This document shows positions 61,877 through 64,000 of a stretch of 64,000 nucleotides of DNA, piece by piece. Source of the stretch: an uncultured Clostridia bacterium (GTDB lineage Bacteria; Bacillota; Clostridia; Oscillospirales; Acutalibacteraceae); the NCBI GenBank assembly GCA_937876375.1, contig CALEHY010000009.1, positions 248,001-312,000 on the forward strand. Reading direction: 5' to 3'. Both the position numbers and the translations under genes were made by a program. Each line of letters starts with the position of its first letter. Position 1 is the first letter of the stretch. A model generated the notes under the pieces. That model searched no databases, was not told the DNA's origin, and saw only the letters and a program-made list of their open reading frames with translations.

Positions 61877-62932
61877 ATGCTAGAACATATAAAAGAACAA
61901 AATGTTTGGGACACATTAAGGGAGTCGGACAAGCCACTCGTTCTGTACGGAATGGGTCTTGGCGCTGAAAAAATTATGGCTACCCTAGAGCAATACGGAC
62001 TAAAAGCTGATGACATATTCGCTAGTGACGAATTCGTACGAGGACACAGCTTTAAGGGATACAAGGTACTCAAATACAGCGAGGTATGTGAAAAATACGA
62101 CGATTTTAATGTTGTGCTCTGCTTTGCTAGTCATATCGACAGTGTTATTGACAAAATTGCAGAGATAAACAGTGAACACACAGTGTTTGCACCAGACGTA
62201 CCAGTTGCTGGTGGTGGTCTATTCTGCAGAGAGTTTGTTAAGGAGCACGAGGCAGAATTCGACAAGGTGTATAACAGTCTTGCTGATGACGAAAGCAAGA
62301 GAGTGTATATAGATATATTAAATTTCAAGGTTAGTGGCAAAATCGGATATTTACTATCATCATTTGGCGACAAGGACAAGGTTTATAGTGATATACTAAA
62401 GCTTCGAGATAATGAAGAAATAATTGATCTTGGTGCATATGATGGCGATACAATAAGAGAATTTTTGCAAGCCACAAACGGTAGATACAAGCATATCACA
62501 GCGCTAGAGCCAGATGCAAAGAATTACAAAAAGCTAGTCAAGAACACTGATGGTATGGACAATATTACTCTACTGAATATGGGTGCTTGGAACGAAAAGG
62601 ACACATTGATATTCAGCACTCAGGCTGGACGAAACAGCAAGCTATCAGCAGAGGGTGTTAGCGTCGAGGTAACGGATATAGACAGCCTTGACATACCAGC
62701 AACATTCATCAAAATGGATATTGAAGGTAGCGAACTAAAGGCGTTATGTGGTATGGAGAAAACAATCAAAGCATATTCTCCAAAGCTATATATCTGTGCA
62801 TATCACAGAAATGAAGACCTATATGCACTACCAAGCAAGGTGCTAGAAATAAACAAAAACTACAGAATCTACTTTAGGCACACAAAATATATTCCTGCTT
62901 GGGAGAGTAATTTCTATTGTGTTTTGGACTAA
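61877..62932 (+). CDS. FkbM-family methyltransferase with N-terminal Rossmann-like domain
   Basis: 351 residues. Residues about 15-120 form a nucleotide-binding-like domain (LVLYGMGLGAEKIM; VVLCFASHID), as in C-terminal parts of sugar-modifying methyltransferases. The SAM-binding core follows with EIIDLGAYDGDTIREF near 185 and the FkbM hallmark IKMDIEGSELKAL near 280. Such enzymes often O-methylate sugars or peptides; no substrate can be given. The ATG at 61877 follows TTGGAG; the in-frame TTG at 61865 lies in that site and is rejected. Confidence 0.82.
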   Translation: MLEHIKEQNVWDTLRESDKPLVLYGMGLGAEKIMATLEQYGLKADDIFASDEFVRGHSFKGYKVLKYSEVCEKYDDFNVVLCFASHIDSVIDKIAEINSEHTVFAPDVPVAGGGLFCREFVKEHEAEFDKVYNSLADDESKRVYIDILNFKVSGKIGYLLSSFGDKDKVYSDILKLRDNEEIIDLGAYDGDTIREFLQATNGRYKHITALEPDAKNYKKLVKNTDGMDNITLLNMGAWNEKDTLIFSTQAGRNSKLSAEGVSVEVTDIDSLDIPATFIKMDIEGSELKALCGMEKTIKAYSPKLYICAYHRNEDLYALPSKVLEINKNYRIYFRHTKYIPAWESNFYCVLD

Positions 62933-62966
62933 AATTTATTATAATAGTAAATATGAGGATTAAAAT

Positions 62967-63755
62967 ATGATAACTTTTATTTATGCGATAGTGATACTAT
63001 TATCCACTGTTATCGGTGCGCTAGTAGGTATGGGTGGTGGCGTAATCATCAAGCCAGTGCTCGATATGGTCGGCACACACAGTGTAGAGGTAGTAGGATT
63101 TATCAGCACATGTGCTGTGTTTGCTATGAGCATCAGCTCATCAATAAAGCATATTAGAGCAAAGACAGAGATTAAGCCAAAAATTGTTTTGCTAGTATCC
63201 ATCGGCAGTATTCTTGGTGGAATAATTGGCAACGAGATATTTGACGCTGTATTCGAAAGATTTAACACCAATATTGTTAAAGGCATACAAGCGATTATTA
63301 TTGCAGCATTCCTAGTGTTCGTCATCATATATGTCAACACTAATATGAAACGATACAAGATACAAAATCCTATTGCAATAATATGCACTGGATTGTTCCT
63401 AGGTCTTATGAGTGCATTCCTTGGTATCGGTGGTGGACCTATTAACACAGCATTTTTGGTACTACTATTTTCATTCACAGTCAAGGAAAGTGCTGTGTAC
63501 TCAGTCGCAATAATCTTTTTCAGTCAGCTAAGTCAGTTAACTACTATATTCATAAACAACCGATTTGAGCCATATCTGCAATACTACCCTATCATTATTA
63601 TCGCTGTGGTAATCAGTGTCATCGGTGGTATCATCGGCTCAAAGCTGAACAGAAAATTGAGCGACAAGACTATAACAAAGGTATTCTCACTAACATTATC
63701 CGTGGTCGTGCTGATAAATATATACAACGCTATCAACGGACTTGTTATCAAATAA
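62967..63755 (+). CDS. TauE/SafE-family permease
   Basis: 262 residues with about eight helices in two repeats. The family motifs GALVGMGGGVIIKPVL near 14 and GLFLGLMSAFLGIGGGPINTAF near 140, split by the charged segment KHIRAKTEIK, are the TauE/SafE (DUF81) signature. Family members move sulfite, sulfonates or other anions. GAGG precedes the ATG. It lies 14 nt before a sulfatase gene on the same strand, which fits removal of sulfur anions, by inference. Confidence 0.88.
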   Translation: MITFIYAIVILLSTVIGALVGMGGGVIIKPVLDMVGTHSVEVVGFISTCAVFAMSISSSIKHIRAKTEIKPKIVLLVSIGSILGGIIGNEIFDAVFERFNTNIVKGIQAIIIAAFLVFVIIYVNTNMKRYKIQNPIAIICTGLFLGLMSAFLGIGGGPINTAFLVLLFSFTVKESAVYSVAIIFFSQLSQLTTIFINNRFEPYLQYYPIIIIAVVISVIGGIIGSKLNRKLSDKTITKVFSLTLSVVVLINIYNAINGLVIK

Positions 63756-63769
63756 TATAGGAGATAAAT

Positions 63770-64000
63770 ATGGGAAGAAAAAATATTATTTTCTATTTCA
63801 GTGACCAACAAAGATGGGACACTGTAAATGAACAGCTGACCCCTAATCTAATGCAATTAGCATCAGAGGGTGTAAAATTCGAGAGCAATTTTACTTGTCA
63901 GCCAGTATGTGGACCAGCTAGAGCGTGTCTTCAAACTGGACAATACGCTACTCAAATTGGCTGCTACTGGAATGGTATTCCACTACCAAAGGACAGCAAG
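63770..64000 (+). CDS. Sulfatase, N-terminal part (continues beyond window)
   Basis: The visible 77 residues have the alkaline phosphatase-superfamily start NIIFYFSDQQRWDTV (metal-binding Asp12) and the sulfatase signature CGPARACLQTG at 47-57, the Cys type CxPxR. The Cys would be turned into formylglycine; in anaerobes an anSME radical SAM enzyme does this, which is not seen in the window. No signal peptide is present, so the enzyme is probably cytoplasmic. TAGGAG precedes the ATG. Confidence 0.9.
   Translation, partial: MGRKNIIFYFSDQQRWDTVNEQLTPNLMQLASEGVKFESNFTCQPVCGPARACLQTGQYATQIGCYWNGIPLPKDSK

Overview
The window is AT-rich DNA from an endospore-forming, anaerobic member of the Clostridia (Firmicutes), most like gut Ruminococcaceae/Oscillospirales. 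The supporting genes are a spoIIGA-sigE pair, a SCIFF radical-SAM peptide system, a Stn-type electron-bifurcating NADH/NADPH/ferredoxin enzyme set, rqcH, mutS2, trmK, DUF4364 and yqzL, and several c-di-GMP genes. Most genes are vertically inherited housekeeping genes on the minus strand. I see no rRNA, tRNA, CRISPR array, prophage or intact insertion sequence.

Layout. 1-4.4 kb: plsC (cut by the window edge), cmk, a flavoprotein and an ABC-F ATPase. 4.5-5.7 kb: manA and a DUF378 gene. 5.8-9.3 kb: sigE, spoIIGA, a cyclophilin and a GH25 lysozyme. 9.4-11.5 kb: an ABC exporter with an ER-type signal-peptidase homologue. 11.6-15.8 kb: ispF, ispD, rqcH, a Nif3-like gene and trmK. 15.9-21.6 kb: DUF4364, a small radical SAM enzyme, a MocR-type regulator lacking the PLP lysine, membrane proteins and an EF-G-like GTPase. 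21.9-26.3 kb: the bifurcating oxidoreductase operon. 26.4-31.2 kb: VanZ-like protein, a surface protein, an FTR-like protein, an anion permease and a degenerate DUF218 membrane protein. 31.3-32.9 kb: SCIFF peptide and maturase. 32.9-36.2 kb: PLP decarboxylase, membrane protein, YjjG-type phosphatase and exonuclease III. 36.4-38.0 kb: a serine hydrolase. 38.3-51.3 kb: the c-di-GMP/exopolysaccharide region. 51.6-52.9 kb: XRE regulator and phd-doc toxin-antitoxin. 53-56 kb: a two-component system. 56.1-61.8 kb: mutS2, recO, yqzL, era, ybeY, phoH. 61.9-64 kb: FkbM methyltransferase, TauE permease and a sulfatase cut by the edge.

The most interesting system runs on the minus strand from 51.3 to 38.3 kb. 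A membrane diguanylate cyclase is followed by a clear c-di-GMP-I riboswitch whose 3' strand overlaps a terminator, which predicts an ON switch. Behind it lies one apparent operon: a VTC-type polyphosphate polymerase, DUF4956, CotH-like kinase, an extracytoplasmic glycosidase-like protein, a HEAT-repeat membrane protein, a processive family-2 glycosyltransferase, a receiver-GGDEF-EAL protein and a second diguanylate cyclase. This looks like a c-di-GMP-gated machine for making and perhaps phosphorylating an extracellular polysaccharide, with makers and a breaker of the signal at both ends.

Other notable points are a SCIFF peptide with Ser at both positions I recall as the thioether-forming Cys/Thr pair, a probable ATT start codon for spoIIGA next to a terminator whose loop holds a candidate -10 box, the MocR regulator with Asn in place of the PLP lysine, a 34-bp perfect palindrome over the toxin-antitoxin promoter, and a yqzL gene overlapping recO.
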